64,000 nt of DNA from AP-15 sp963735445 (GTDB lineage Bacteria > Pseudomonadota > Alphaproteobacteria > ATCC43930 > CGMCC-115725). The stretch is from assembly GCA_963735445.1 (NCBI GenBank), contig CAVTLC010000051.1:1-64000 (forward strand). The letters run 5' to 3'. The position numbers were made by a program, and so were the translations under genes. The notes beneath the pieces were generated by a model. It ran no database searches. It was not told the DNA's origin and worked only from the letters and a program-made list of their open reading frames with translations. Positions 34,998 through 44,441 of this stretch are shown in pieces. Numbering within the stretch: the first letter of the stretch is position 1; each line of letters starts with the position of its first letter.

Positions 34998-35894
34998 ATG
35001 ATCCTCGGCATGATGATGTTACACAATTTAACCGGCAAAAATCTCCGCAGACCTCGCCTTGCCATATTTTTTAACATCATTTTGGCTGTATCGGCTCTTT
35101 CGGGGTGTCAGCCATTCCCGTTGCATATCGACCCTTTGAGCGTGAATGGTCGTGATGGCGGTGGTGCCGCCCCCTCGTATGCCGCGCTGATGCGGATCGG
35201 CGAAGCTGCGCGCGCTGGCGGCGACTACAGTAATGCGGTCGCGGTGTTCCGGCGGGCCGCAGAGATCGAGCCGCGTTTACCCGACCCATTCATCGCAATC
35301 GGAGACGCGCTGCTGTCGCTCGGCGCGGTTAACGAGGCTATCATTGCCTATAATTCGGCCCTCGCTCGCGACAGCACCAGTCTCGCCGCGTTACAGGGCC
35401 TTGCCAGGGCATGTATTGAGACCGGCCGCCCTGAACTGGCCTCAGTGTCCCTCAACAAGGGACTGACACTGCGCCCGGGAGACCCCAAATTTTTGGTGCT
35501 ACTGGGTGTCGTCGAGGACGCTGCGGGCCAACATCAGCAGGCCCAATATCATTATCGCGAGGGGTTGCAACGTTCGCCAAGCGATCCATCGCTGATCGTC
35601 GATCTGGCGCTCTCTCTTGCGCTAAGCGGGAATTATACAAACGCAATTGCGACCCTTCAGCCAATCGCGATGGAGTCCTCGGGCACCGCGCAGGAACGGC
35701 AGACGCTGGCTTTGATTTACGGTCTGCAAGGAAACCTAGGCGAGGCCGCTCGCCTAGGCCGGATTGATCTCGACGAGGCCGCGGTAGAGCACAATCTCGG
35801 CTATTATCAAACGCTGCGCGCATTGTCGCCCGAAGCTCGCGACCGGGCGGTGCGCTCGGCTGGTCTCCAGCGGCCGGTGGCCAATCCATCGTAA
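34998..35894 (+). CDS. tadD: TPR lipoprotein, TadD-like
   Basis: A 298-residue lipoprotein with signal peptide and lipobox ALSGC (Cys about residue 37), then at least four tetratricopeptide repeats (for example NAVAVFRRAAEIEPRLPDPF, NEAIIAYNSALARDSTSLAA, ELASVSLNKGLTLRPGDPKF and QAQYHYREGLQRSPSDPSL). TadD proteins act at the outer membrane in Tad pilus assembly. The call rests on the repeats, the lipobox and on lying next to the Tad locus, although on the opposite strand and convergent with tadC (31 bases between stops). Several in-frame ATGs within the first 8 codons leave the start open. Confidence 0.82.
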   Translation: MILGMMMLHNLTGKNLRRPRLAIFFNIILAVSALSGCQPFPLHIDPLSVNGRDGGGAAPSYAALMRIGEAARAGGDYSNAVAVFRRAAEIEPRLPDPFIAIGDALLSLGAVNEAIIAYNSALARDSTSLAALQGLARACIETGRPELASVSLNKGLTLRPGDPKFLVLLGVVEDAAGQHQQAQYHYREGLQRSPSDPSLIVDLALSLALSGNYTNAIATLQPIAMESSGTAQERQTLALIYGLQGNLGEAARLGRIDLDEAAVEHNLGYYQTLRALSPEARDRAVRSAGLQRPVANPS

Positions 35895-35925
35895 ACAGGA
35901 CTGGCATCACAGCGACGGGCTCGAT

Positions 35926-36924
35926 TCAGCGCTTAGTAAGCGTATCCATGATGTTGATCGCCGCCGGACCGAGCAGCACGATAAATAACGTTGGTAAAAT
36001 GAAGATGATCATCGGCACCGTCAGCATGGCCGGCAATCGCGCTGCCTTCTCCTCTGCGCGCGTCAATCGCGCGGCACGTGACTCGGCGGACAAGACGCGT
36101 AGAGATTGAGCCAGCGGCGTGCCAAATTTCGCAGTCTGCTGCAGAGTGTTGACGATCGCGCGTATGGCGTCGGAATCCGTGCGATTGTTAAGGTTCTCGA
36201 ACGCTGCCCGCCGGTCCGGCAAAAAAGTCAACTCCGCCGCCGTGATCGCGAACTCTTCCGCCAATTCGGGAAAACTATTGGCGAGTTCGCGCGACACCCG
36301 GACCAGCGTAGCATCGAGGCTAAGTCCCGCCTCAGCGCAGATAACCATCAGGTCGAGCCCATCGGGCAGCGCGAGGCGCAGCTGCTTCGCGCGCTTGCCG
36401 GCGGCGTTGGTCAGATAAATTCTCGGCGCGTAAAAGCCGAGGAGCGCCGCCCCGATTGCCGGCACAAAACGAAATTCGTGCGGCACTGGCAGGAGGGCTA
36501 ATAGCGAGCTATCCATTAATGTGGCGATCCCGAGGATCGATGGCAGGCTTAGCCGTGCAAACAAAAATGCAATCATCGCATCGGGTGATCGCATCCCGGC
36601 GCGTGCTAATAGCAAACGCGCCTCAGAGGCATGGCGCGAGCGCAGAAGATTGAGCCTTGTAACGGCCGCTCGCATTAGGTTGACGGGCCGCTGCGATTGT
36701 CGGCGGGTGGATGCGGAAACCCGTTGGCGGCGCATCGCCTCTCTTCGCGCTACAATCTGCTCGATGCGCCGCTCGAACACGTCCTTGGGGCGCAGCGCTT
36801 GCCACAGCACGATCAGGACAGTCAGCGTCGCTAGTGCGGCTAGCACGGCTATCGCGTCGCTGGGATTGACGCCGGGAGGCAGCCAGCGCGTGACGTCCAA
36901 ATCCTGCGGTTGAATGGATTTCAT
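35926..36924 (-). CDS. tadC: Type II secretion F-domain protein TadC
   Basis: Inner-membrane platform protein of the Tad pilus machine, a GspF-like protein. 332 residues with membrane helices near the N-terminus (AIAVLAALATLTVLIVLWQA), in the middle (LPHEFR-flanked pair) and at the C-terminus (MIIFILPTLFIVLLGPAAIN). The T2SF domain contains LRLALPDGLDLMVICAEAGLSLDATLVR, with ELTFLPDRRAAFENLNNRTD and TAKFGTPLAQSLRVLSAESR. It overlaps tadB by 4 bases and is the last gene of the minus-strand cluster. Confidence 0.92.
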   Translation of the reverse strand: MKSIQPQDLDVTRWLPPGVNPSDAIAVLAALATLTVLIVLWQALRPKDVFERRIEQIVARREAMRRQRVSASTRRQSQRPVNLMRAAVTRLNLLRSRHASEARLLLARAGMRSPDAMIAFLFARLSLPSILGIATLMDSSLLALLPVPHEFRFVPAIGAALLGFYAPRIYLTNAAGKRAKQLRLALPDGLDLMVICAEAGLSLDATLVRVSRELANSFPELAEEFAITAAELTFLPDRRAAFENLNNRTDSDAIRAIVNTLQQTAKFGTPLAQSLRVLSAESRAARLTRAEEKAARLPAMLTVPMIIFILPTLFIVLLGPAAINIMDTLTKR

Positions 36925-37910
36925 ATATCGAAGCGCGCCATGCGATTCATGATTGATACACCGGTTATCAGCATCACTATCGCCAGGCCATCAAGAAAAT
37001 ATCCCCTGACATCATGAAATAACGGCTGCAAATAATTAGGTGAGGTCAACGCGAGCAGCCCGATTACAACGACAGGCAGGCCGCCGAGTATCATCGTCGT
37101 CGCCCGGGTTTCGCTCGACATTGCGCGCACTTTGGCTCGCATCTGCCGTCGTCGCCGCAATGCCTCAGCGAGGTTGCTCAGTGTCTCGGCGAGATTGCCA
37201 CCGGTTTCACGCTGCACGCTCAGCGCAATTATGAAGAAGCGAAACTCCGGGGCGTCGATGCGCTTGGCGATGTCCCACAAAACGCTTTCGAGATCGCGCC
37301 CGAGGCGCATCCCATTTTCGACAAGCCGCAATTCGCAGCCCACCGGATCAGTGATCTCGTTCCCGGCGCCAATGATGGCCTCGCTGACTGGCAGGCCGGA
37401 GCGTAGGGCTCGGACCATCAGGTCGATAGCATCGGGAAAAAGTTCAAGAAAAGCGGCGACACGACGCTTCCCCATTCGGCCGACGATCAGATGAGGTAGC
37501 CATATGCCGATACACAAGCCGAGCATCGCACAAGGCAATGGCTCGAGCGATGTTAACCCGAAGAAGGCGAGGGCGCCGATTGTGCTAAGGCCGAGCATGA
37601 AGAGTGCGTATTGCCCGAAGCTGATCGTCCTGCCGGTACGCGCGAGGCGAGCGCTGAGAATTTCACGACGCGGCAGCCATCGGCGGGCCATCCGATCGAA
37701 ATTGGGGGTCGTGCTCTGTTGTCGCGCGATCGAGTGGGGGGCGGTGGCAGAGGCTTCGGCAGCTCCTTGGGCTCGTTCACATACCGACCGTAGTCGTCGC
37801 CTAAAACGCCGTCTTGAGACTTTTCCGAGCACAATGACGATGGCGGTGAACACCGACAAAGCCATGGCTGCTGAAACGAGCGCGTAAAGGTCGCGAGGGT
37901 CGAGGACCAT
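36921..37910 (-). CDS. tadB: Type II secretion F-domain protein TadB
   Basis: The partner platform protein of TadC. 329 residues: an N-terminal helix (LVSAAMALSVFTAIVIVLG), a pair of helices (YALFMLGLSTIGALAFFG and PCAMLGLCIGIWLPHLIVG), the T2SF domain (LFPDAIDLMVRALRSGLPVS; RETGGNLAETLSNLAEALRR; RAMSSETRATTMILGGLPV) and a last C-terminal helix. In this machine TadB and TadC form the inner-membrane core moved by the ATPase CpaF, whose gene is 63 bases upstream. Confidence 0.92.
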   Translation of the reverse strand: MVLDPRDLYALVSAAMALSVFTAIVIVLGKVSRRRFRRRLRSVCERAQGAAEASATAPHSIARQQSTTPNFDRMARRWLPRREILSARLARTGRTISFGQYALFMLGLSTIGALAFFGLTSLEPLPCAMLGLCIGIWLPHLIVGRMGKRRVAAFLELFPDAIDLMVRALRSGLPVSEAIIGAGNEITDPVGCELRLVENGMRLGRDLESVLWDIAKRIDAPEFRFFIIALSVQRETGGNLAETLSNLAEALRRRRQMRAKVRAMSSETRATTMILGGLPVVVIGLLALTSPNYLQPLFHDVRGYFLDGLAIVMLITGVSIMNRMARFDI

Positions 37911-37973
37911 CAGTTTTTCCGGCCGGCATACCTGCGGTTGTCGGGCGCGGGACCGGGGCTCGTGAGAACTAAA

Positions 37974-39650
37974 TCAGATGATCTCGAGTAACGGCCTGTC
38001 GAGACCGTAATACTCGGCCCGTGGCAAGAAGTGCGGACGAAGTCCACTCGACTTGAAAATGCCGCGCAGCCGTCCGTCAGTCGATTCACCCTGATATTGA
38101 TAGCTAAAAAGCTCCTGTGTGGTGATCACATCGCCCTCCATGCCGACGATTTCGATGACATCGATGATCCGCCGCATGCCGTCGCGCATTCGGCTGATCT
38201 GCACTATCAGGTTGACGGCAGCGGCGATCTGGGTGCGCACCGCATGCGAAGGCAGGTTGATCCCGGTCATACCAACCATATTTTCGAGCCGGGTCAGCGC
38301 CTCCCGAGGGCGATTGGCATGTATCGTGCTCATCGAGCCATCGTGTCCGGTGTTCATCGCCTGCAGCACGTCAAGCGCTTCGGCACCGCGGATCTCGCCT
38401 AGGATAATGCGATCGGGACGCATCCGAAGAGCGTTTCGCAACAGGTCGCGCATCGTGATCTCGCCGGTGCCTTCGAGATTGGGGGGGCGGGTTTCGAGGC
38501 GAACGACATGCGGCTGTTGCAGTTGAAGTTCGGCTGCGTCCTCGATCGTCACCGTGCGCTCGGCTGAATCGATCATGCGCGAGAGGGCGTTAAGCAGCGT
38601 CGTCTTACCTGATCCGGTGCCGCCCGAAATCAGGATGTTGAGCCGGCAGCGCGCAGCGATTTTCAGCAGAGTCGCCATTTCGGGCGAGATGTTCGCCTGC
38701 TGCGCCATCGTGTCGAGTGTGATGGTCTTCTTGGAGAATTTGCGGATCGAGATCGACGGTCCGTCTATCGCTAGCGGAGGGATGATGATGTTGACTCGGC
38801 TGCCGTCAGGAAGCCGGGCATCAACCAGTGGGCGTGATTCGTCCACGCGTCGGCCGATCCGAGTCACAATCTTCGTTGCGACGTTAAAAACGTGCTGATC
38901 GTCGCGAAAGCTCACATCGGTGAGTTCAAGCTTGCCGCGCCGCTCTACGTAAACCTGCTTAGCGCCATTGACCATGATGTCGGTGACGGTCTCATCCTCG
39001 ATCAGCGGTTCCAGCGGGCCGAGGCCGAGCATGTCTGCGATTAGAGATTGGACAAGGTCGCGCTGCTCACCAAAATTCAGCTGAATCTTTGTTTCAGCGA
39101 GGAGCTCCTTGACCCAGCCGGAAAGCTGCGCCTCGAACGTGGCGCGCGGCATGTCCGCGGCAGCGGCGACATCCATGTGCTCGAGCACCAGCGGCTGGAT
39201 CTGCGCCTTTGCCGCCTCGATCACCGCGCGATTGGCACGCCGCTGCGCCGCGGCTGGATCGGCTTCCGCCCCGGATGTTTTCGGTTCGAGGAGTGCCTGG
39301 ATCAGCGCCGTCACCAAGTCGCGGCGTTCGAGCGCGTTGGCGTCGATGCTGAGCCGGATCAGATGATTCTGAACTGCGGCGTCAATCAGTTTGGCAAGTT
39401 CACCGCGGCTCAGCAGATGGCGTCGCTCCGGCGGGATCTCGCTTTTCAACCGAGCCAGAAGCTGATCTCGCGCGGCAAGTAGCCGATCTTCCTGCGAGGC
39501 AAAGGAGGCAGGATCAGCCTCTGGGACAGTGATCGTGCGGACACCCGAGGGGGCCGCGGTCGGAGAGACCAGCGCGCGGCGAGAACTCAGCCCGGCGATG
39601 CGGGCATCGAGCGCCCCACTTGCTTCGGTTCGCTTCAGAAACCCTACCAT
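37974..39650 (-). CDS. cpaF: Tad pilus assembly ATPase CpaF/TadA
   Basis: The hexameric ATPase driving Tad pilus extension and retraction. About 558 residues. Start MVGFLKRTEASGALDAR at 39650; longer in-frame extension lies inside cpaE and is rejected. Motifs: NDVTDIMVNG-type segment ETVTDIMVNGAKQVYVERRG, RLPDGSRVNIIIPPLAIDGP, Walker A LISGGTGSGKTTLLNALS, the Asp box VTIEDAAELQLQQPHVVRLE, Walker B IILGEIRGAEALDVLQAMNT and the His box GHDGSMSTIHANRPREAL. The N-terminal 100 residues are less conserved. It overlaps the end of cpaE by 7 bases. Confidence 0.95.
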   Translation of the reverse strand: MVGFLKRTEASGALDARIAGLSSRRALVSPTAAPSGVRTITVPEADPASFASQEDRLLAARDQLLARLKSEIPPERRHLLSRGELAKLIDAAVQNHLIRLSIDANALERRDLVTALIQALLEPKTSGAEADPAAAQRRANRAVIEAAKAQIQPLVLEHMDVAAAADMPRATFEAQLSGWVKELLAETKIQLNFGEQRDLVQSLIADMLGLGPLEPLIEDETVTDIMVNGAKQVYVERRGKLELTDVSFRDDQHVFNVATKIVTRIGRRVDESRPLVDARLPDGSRVNIIIPPLAIDGPSISIRKFSKKTITLDTMAQQANISPEMATLLKIAARCRLNILISGGTGSGKTTLLNALSRMIDSAERTVTIEDAAELQLQQPHVVRLETRPPNLEGTGEITMRDLLRNALRMRPDRIILGEIRGAEALDVLQAMNTGHDGSMSTIHANRPREALTRLENMVGMTGINLPSHAVRTQIAAAVNLIVQISRMRDGMRRIIDVIEIVGMEGDVITTQELFSYQYQGESTDGRLRGIFKSSGLRPHFLPRAEYYGLDRPLLEII

Positions 39651-40846
39651 AGCGAGCTTATCGCGAATTTTCGGCGTCGGCGCGGAGATGGCGTGGGACC
39701 GGAGAGTTGTCGTGCAAGCTGGTGCAATTCTCCCACGACCGCGCTTCGTGGCGCCGCAAGCGGCAGCGGACGGCCGGTGTTCACCGCAGCGCCGGCCGAT
39801 TTCGGATCGAACGAAATTGTGAAATCGAGTGGTTTGCCGATACCCTTTTCGAATTCGCTCTTGCCGATCAAGGAGCGCTGGCCTGTCGCTCCGGCCTCGA
39901 CCAACCACAAATTCACTTGCGGCGCCTGTTCGCGCATCAAACTCTGCAATCGGATCGTATCGCGCAACCCAGCGAGGCTGCGCTCGCACAACACAACGAC
40001 GTGACTGGCCGCCGCGAGCACCACCCGTTGCACCAAAGTAGCGCCCCGGGGCAAATCGACCACAACGCGCGTGAACTTGCGGCGCAGCTCATAAAACAGC
40101 ATGTCGATGGCACCGGCATCGACGACCAAATGCTGCTCCGCCGAGGTTTCCGAGGCGAGAACCCGCAGACTCTCAGTCACTTTGACGGTTGCCCGCTCAA
40201 TAAACAGGCTGTCGATCCGTGACGGCTGCTCCAACGCCTCGCACAATCCACCGCCGGGCTCCGTATCGAGCTTTAGGGCAACCGTCCCGAAATGAAGATC
40301 GAGATCGAGCAGGACGGTTCGCTCGCCATACTCCTCCGCGAACAGCCAGGCACAGCCGACCGCGACGGTGGTGGTACCAACTCCTCCACGGCTGCCGATG
40401 AACGCCGTTACTTGCCCAAGTCCTGCGTCAGCCGCTTTCGAGCCTCCCGGCCGCCAATCGAGGACAGCCGTGAGAGCATCGCGGCTTGGCGGCATAACGA
40501 GATAATCGGTTGCGCCGGCGGCAAGGAGGTCGCGATAGAGGCCGACATCGTTGACCGTACCGAGGGCTATTATTCCGAGATCGGCCCCGCCGGCCGCACG
40601 CGCAGCCCCGATCTCGGAGATCGGCGCCGGCAAATCGGCGATGTCGAGCAACACGACACGTGGCGCCAAACCGCTGCGCATGCGTCGTAGTGCAGCGTCG
40701 AGAGTGTCGGCAACAGCGAGCTCGTCGTCCAGTTGTAACTCGCGGATGACCCCTTGCAGCCGCTCGAGTGTCGGTTGATCGCGAAGGACAGCGAGAATGC
40801 CCTTGCGCTCAACCTTGGCGGTGGCTTGGCGCGCGGACGACTTCAA
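39644..40846 (-). CDS. cpaE: Pilus assembly protein CpaE/TadZ
   Basis: A localisation factor that places the Tad machine, usually at a cell pole. 400 residues: an N-terminal receiver-like domain (about 15-140, with VVLLDIADLPAPISEIG) that has no clear phosphorylation pocket, then a MinD/ParA-like ATPase with deviant Walker A AFIGSRGGVGTTTVAVGCA. It continues TVLLDLDLHFGTVALKLDTE and RRKFTRVVVDLPRGATLVQR. The first Lys of the usual deviant Walker A (KGGxGKT) is absent, as in other CpaE proteins. ATGA overlap with cpaD. Confidence 0.92.
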   Translation of the reverse strand: MKSSARQATAKVERKGILAVLRDQPTLERLQGVIRELQLDDELAVADTLDAALRRMRSGLAPRVVLLDIADLPAPISEIGAARAAGGADLGIIALGTVNDVGLYRDLLAAGATDYLVMPPSRDALTAVLDWRPGGSKAADAGLGQVTAFIGSRGGVGTTTVAVGCAWLFAEEYGERTVLLDLDLHFGTVALKLDTEPGGGLCEALEQPSRIDSLFIERATVKVTESLRVLASETSAEQHLVVDAGAIDMLFYELRRKFTRVVVDLPRGATLVQRVVLAAASHVVVLCERSLAGLRDTIRLQSLMREQAPQVNLWLVEAGATGQRSLIGKSEFEKGIGKPLDFTISFDPKSAGAAVNTGRPLPLAAPRSAVVGELHQLARQLSGPTPSPRRRRKFAISSLW

Positions 40847-41514
40847 GGCGAACTCGGCCCGCTGTTTGATGGCGCACCCCCACCCGCCCCGGTCTGGATT
40901 GGTCCTAGCGTCGCTCCGGTTGGCAATTCCGGCACCTTATCGTTGAGGTAGCGATCAACGGCTGCCGTTGCCGGCTTGCCCGAGGCGAGCCCGAGCTGGC
41001 GGCCCGAGGTGAGATCGCCCGGGCTCGCGACCATCAGCCCCAGATTGGTTGCGGTCGCGCAACCAAAATTGCTCGGCAGCGCATTGGTGAAATCGTTCGC
41101 GCGCGGCTGGCTCCAATTGGGGCACGGCGGCAAGGTGACGGCGTAGCGGCCGACAGTCACCACCGCGCGGTTGGGGGGTAATACCGGCAGCGGCTGTGCC
41201 GCGGCGACAATGCCCGAGCGCAGTAAATGGCTTGCAACTGCGGCCTCCCGCGCCGCGGCGACACTGGGCGGCCCACCAGCGGCAACCATCACGCGATCGG
41301 CGGGGCGGATCGCGCCGCTCGCCACGAGTTGATCGAGACGGACACCTTGCGCCGCCGAGAGCTGGTTCGAGTTGGGTGCGAAGCCGACCTCGAAGGTGCC
41401 CGTCGATCCTTCGACCTGAAGCCGGTTTGGCGCTTCGGCTTTGGTGTACTCGGCAGCGCCTGGGGCGCACGCGGCGAGCGCCAATGCGATTGCGGGCAGG
41501 TAGCTCCGGATCAT
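40843..41514 (-). CDS. cpaD: Pilus assembly lipoprotein CpaD
   Basis: An outer-membrane lipoprotein thought to help the CpaC secretin. Start ATG 41514 (MIRSYLPAIALALAAC), 8 bases after GAGGGG; the lipobox is LAAC with Cys at residue 16. The C-terminal CpaD motif LPPCPNWSQPRANDFTNALP and FGCATATNLGLMVASPGDL is clear. 223 residues. The central part has a periplasmic OmpA-like feel (FEVGFAPNSNQLSAAQGVRL) with Ala-rich helices, and the last 20 residues are Gly/Ser/Pro-rich. Stop overlaps cpaE by 4 bases. Confidence 0.9.
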   Translation of the reverse strand: MIRSYLPAIALALAACAPGAAEYTKAEAPNRLQVEGSTGTFEVGFAPNSNQLSAAQGVRLDQLVASGAIRPADRVMVAAGGPPSVAAAREAAVASHLLRSGIVAAAQPLPVLPPNRAVVTVGRYAVTLPPCPNWSQPRANDFTNALPSNFGCATATNLGLMVASPGDLTSGRQLGLASGKPATAAVDRYLNDKVPELPTGATLGPIQTGAGGGAPSNSGPSSP

Positions 41515-41525
41515 AGCCATGCCCC

Positions 41526-42971
41526 TCAATCGATCCGAAAACCGGCGGGTCCGATCAGACCACTCCCGCCAGCATTAAGCGGGCCTCGGGCTGGCGCCGG
41601 CAGCCCACGCCGCCAAGTGTCGCCAAACAAGACTTGCTGCGCATCGTGCGGCGCCTCAAATCCGTCGGTCGGCGCAGCGGGCCTCGTAGTAGCTGGGCTG
41701 ACCAGGTAGGGCGTGACGATGACGACGAGTTCGCTCTCGTTGTTCTGGAACTTGTTCGAGCGGAACAATGCGCCGAGGATCGGAATGTCACTGAGCCATG
41801 GGACCTTGGAAATGTCCTGGCTGGTATTGTGCATAAGCAGCCCGGCGAGTGCGAAGCTCTGACCGCTGGCAAGCTCGAGCGTCGTCTCCGCGCGGCGGAC
41901 GGTCAGGGCGGGTACTATTGAGCCGTTCAGCGGCACTCCATTGGCGAAATCCAACTGACTGACCTCGGGCCGCACCCGCAGACTTAAATGGCTGGCGTCG
42001 ATGATCGTCGGCGTAAACGCGAGTTGGACGCCGAATTGTTTGAACACGATGGTGAATATCGCAGTGTTCCCGACGGACCCGGGTTGGGCCACCTCATACG
42101 GGAATTCACCGCCAGCGAGGAAGCTCGCGGTCTGGCCCGAAACCGCGGTCAGATTCGGCTCGGCCAATACTGTGAGAAAACCTTCAGTGGAGAGAGCGTC
42201 GACCGTAGCCAAAACATTCGAGAGCATCCCAACCGAAAGTTGGTTGGTCGGCATGGTCAAGCCCTGGTTGTTGACTGTGTTGAAACTGACTGTTCTGCCC
42301 AGTCGGCTCCAATCAATACCGATCTGTTTCAGGATTTTGCGATCGACTTCGGCGATGCGGACTTGGAGGTTGACTTGGTTTGGGGTGGCGACGGAAAGCC
42401 GGTTGACGACCTGCCCGCCCCTGACGGCTCCGGTGACCGCGGCGGCGAGCACCTTGGCCTTGTCGGCCTGGCCGGCATCGGCGACGGTGCCGCTCAACAC
42501 CAGATTGGTGTCGACCTGATCGACTGAAATCGCGGAGCCCGGCACCAGGCGCTGCAGCGATTGGCGCAGCTGCGACAGCGCGAACTCGACGCGCACCGGC
42601 GCATTCAACAGCACGTTGTCACTCGCGTCGACGGCGTAGATTACCGTCGCTCCCGGCGATTTTGCCGTGACGTAAACGAGCTGGGGCGATTTAACCTGGA
42701 CATCCGCGATCTCCGGATTGGCGATAAAGACAGTGCTGGCCGGCCGCGCGAGCCGGATCAGCGTACCCTTCCCTGCCTCCAATACGATTGGCGCGCCGTT
42801 AGCGGGTATTTGAACCGCGTCACGCGGGGACCAATGACCGCCTCCGCTCGCGGCTCTGATTGTCGGGCTGCGTTCGGCGCCGATCGCCCAGTTGGTGCTG
42901 GGAAAAACCAGCGCAGCCGAAATCAAACAATTGAATGCTCCGACGAATGCGAGGCGCAGCAACGGGTGCAT
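41526..42971 (-). CDS. cpaC: Tad pilus secretin CpaC/RcpA
   Basis: Forms the outer-membrane channel for the pilus. 481 residues from ATG 42971 (MHPLLRLAFVGAFN), chosen because GAGG lies 7 bases upstream and cpaB ends just before. A signal peptide is followed by the pilus/BON-like N domain (GKGTLIRLARPASTVFIANP; ADVQVKSPQLVYVTAKSPG). Then comes the secretin core (VNLQVRIAEVDRKILKQIGI; FLTVLAEPNLTAVSGQTASF; ASGQSFALAGLLMHNTSQDI; LGALFRSNKFQNNESELVVI). The C-terminal 60 residues are Pro/Gly-rich. Intact. Confidence 0.94.
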   Translation of the reverse strand: MHPLLRLAFVGAFNCLISAALVFPSTNWAIGAERSPTIRAASGGGHWSPRDAVQIPANGAPIVLEAGKGTLIRLARPASTVFIANPEIADVQVKSPQLVYVTAKSPGATVIYAVDASDNVLLNAPVRVEFALSQLRQSLQRLVPGSAISVDQVDTNLVLSGTVADAGQADKAKVLAAAVTGAVRGGQVVNRLSVATPNQVNLQVRIAEVDRKILKQIGIDWSRLGRTVSFNTVNNQGLTMPTNQLSVGMLSNVLATVDALSTEGFLTVLAEPNLTAVSGQTASFLAGGEFPYEVAQPGSVGNTAIFTIVFKQFGVQLAFTPTIIDASHLSLRVRPEVSQLDFANGVPLNGSIVPALTVRRAETTLELASGQSFALAGLLMHNTSQDISKVPWLSDIPILGALFRSNKFQNNESELVVIVTPYLVSPATTRPAAPTDGFEAPHDAQQVLFGDTWRRGLPAPARGPLNAGGSGLIGPAGFRID

Positions 42972-42979
42972 AACGAACC

Positions 42980-43921
42980 TCAACTGCCCGGTTGCGACCC
43001 GGCGGAGTTGCCGGAGTTGCCAATACCGCGCAATACCGTTACCTTACCATCGCTATAGTTATGGTTAAACAAAAAAGGTTTGGGGGCGAGGGGGCTAACC
43101 TCGCTGTCGAGCGTGAAGCTGGTCGGGTTTTCACGATCGATCGAAGCGGCCGGTGCATCAAGCACGGTTCCGGTAGTCGACTCGGCGCTCGCAAACGCAG
43201 TCAGCTTGGCGGGTAAGATTGATATCAAACTGCGCAGGCTCAGCGACAGCTTGCCGAGATCACCTGCCAGCGCCAGGATCTCGCTCTGCTTGGGCGTCAC
43301 CTCGAGCGTGACGGTCCGCGCGACCACGGCTTGCCCGTCCTTGCTGTCGGGCCGCTGATCGATCCCGACAACTCTCACATCGCGCAGAACAGTCTCTGCA
43401 GCTTTACGTTGATAGCCATTGCCGCCCGCGCCCTCGACAGCTGTCGACAAGCTGGCCAGAACGTCGACCCGGTCACCGGGAAGAATGAAGCCCGACACAT
43501 CGGAAGTCTGGTCGACCGCGATCGAGACCGCACGCATCCCGGGCTCCAGCACCGCTGCTATCGGGCCGCCATTGCCGCGGGCCACGATCTTCGCTCTGGC
43601 GATCGGCTCGCCGGCGGCAAACGGCTCGCGAGCGACCCATCCGGTGAAGGTCTTTTCAGAAGTAGCGCTGGAGACGATAAAGTCTCCGGCGATCGCATTG
43701 TCGGGCCACGGTCGCCATGCGAGATCGGACGGTTTCAAGATTTGCCCGCGGGTGATCGCCGTCGCCGCGACCAGTATCGACTTTTGCGGTGCGGGACGAG
43801 GCGGCGGAGGCGTGGCGACGACCACGGCTGGACGCTGGTTCAGCATGGAGCGCACGAGGGCCGCAGTACCCCCGGCAAGCAGGACCGCAATCAGAAAAAG
43901 GAATATCGTCCGGCCGCGCAT
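42980..43921 (-). CDS. cpaB: Flp pilus assembly protein CpaB
   Basis: A periplasmic, membrane-anchored partner of the secretin. 313 residues: N-terminal helix (GRTIFLFLIAVLLAGGTAAL), Pro-rich linker, a SAF domain (SILVAATAITRGQILKPSDL; PFAAGEPIARAKIV) and the RcpC/CpaB domain (MRAVSIAVDQTSDVSGFILP; GDRVDVLASLSTAVEGAGG; TVTLEVTPKQSEILALAGDL). The tail is rich in Ser and Asn. Lies 8 bases upstream of cpaC and 10 downstream of cpaA. Confidence 0.93.
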   Translation of the reverse strand: MRGRTIFLFLIAVLLAGGTAALVRSMLNQRPAVVVATPPPPRPAPQKSILVAATAITRGQILKPSDLAWRPWPDNAIAGDFIVSSATSEKTFTGWVAREPFAAGEPIARAKIVARGNGGPIAAVLEPGMRAVSIAVDQTSDVSGFILPGDRVDVLASLSTAVEGAGGNGYQRKAAETVLRDVRVVGIDQRPDSKDGQAVVARTVTLEVTPKQSEILALAGDLGKLSLSLRSLISILPAKLTAFASAESTTGTVLDAPAASIDRENPTSFTLDSEVSPLAPKPFLFNHNYSDGKVTVLRGIGNSGNSAGSQPGS

Positions 43922-43931
43922 GGCTTCACCA

Positions 43932-44441
43932 TCAGGCTAGATGCGGCGGGATCATTACGACTAAAGCCGCGCCGGCAATGGCAGCCCCATAGGGGAGGGG
44001 TACTCGGCCCGATGCGATCACTCGGTTGTGGATTGAACTCTCGATTGGGCGCCGGCGGGAACTGAGCCAAGTTCCGAGCGGCGTTAAAAAGGCCACCGCT
44101 AACGCACCGCCGAGTAACGCGGTGAGCAATAGCAATTTTGGCACCGCAGCCGGGCCTACCCATAGGCTCGCAGTGGCAAACAGCTTGACATCGCCCCCGC
44201 CGACGACGCCGCGAGCGAACAAGATTGCTCCGCCGGCGAGTACGAACGCTGCACAAGCGACACTCTCTACGGCGGCCACGATTGTCGCTTCGCGGGTGGC
44301 CGCAAATTCCAGCGGCCACAGGACGCATAACGCTACACTCACTCGATTAGGGATTACGAGCCGACGGCAATCTGTGATCGCCGCCACCACCATTAGCGCG
44401 ACAAACCCCGCAAGCGGCAGCAGTTCCGGTCGGAGGACCAT
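43932..44441 (-). CDS. cpaA: Prepilin peptidase CpaA/TadV
   Basis: An inner-membrane aspartic protease that cleaves the leader of Flp-type prepilins. About 169 residues from ATG 44441 (MVLRPELLPLAGFVALM); the frame extends further upstream but only this start puts helix 1 at the N-terminus. The two catalytic Asp are in AAITDCRRLVIPNRVSVAL and in VVGGGDVKLFATASLWVG (GxGD-type). Four to six hydrophobic helices. Although the processing enzyme is here, I find no Flp pilin gene beside it. Confidence 0.9.
   Translation of the reverse strand: MVLRPELLPLAGFVALMVVAAITDCRRLVIPNRVSVALCVLWPLEFAATREATIVAAVESVACAAFVLAGGAILFARGVVGGGDVKLFATASLWVGPAAVPKLLLLTALLGGALAVAFLTPLGTWLSSRRRPIESSIHNRVIASGRVPLPYGAAIAGAALVVMIPPHLA

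Noticed and set aside
39651..39989. Longer N-terminus for CpaF
   Set aside because: The frame is open but lies inside cpaE and codes for an Arg-rich, unconserved stretch; the ATG at 39650 gives the expected start.
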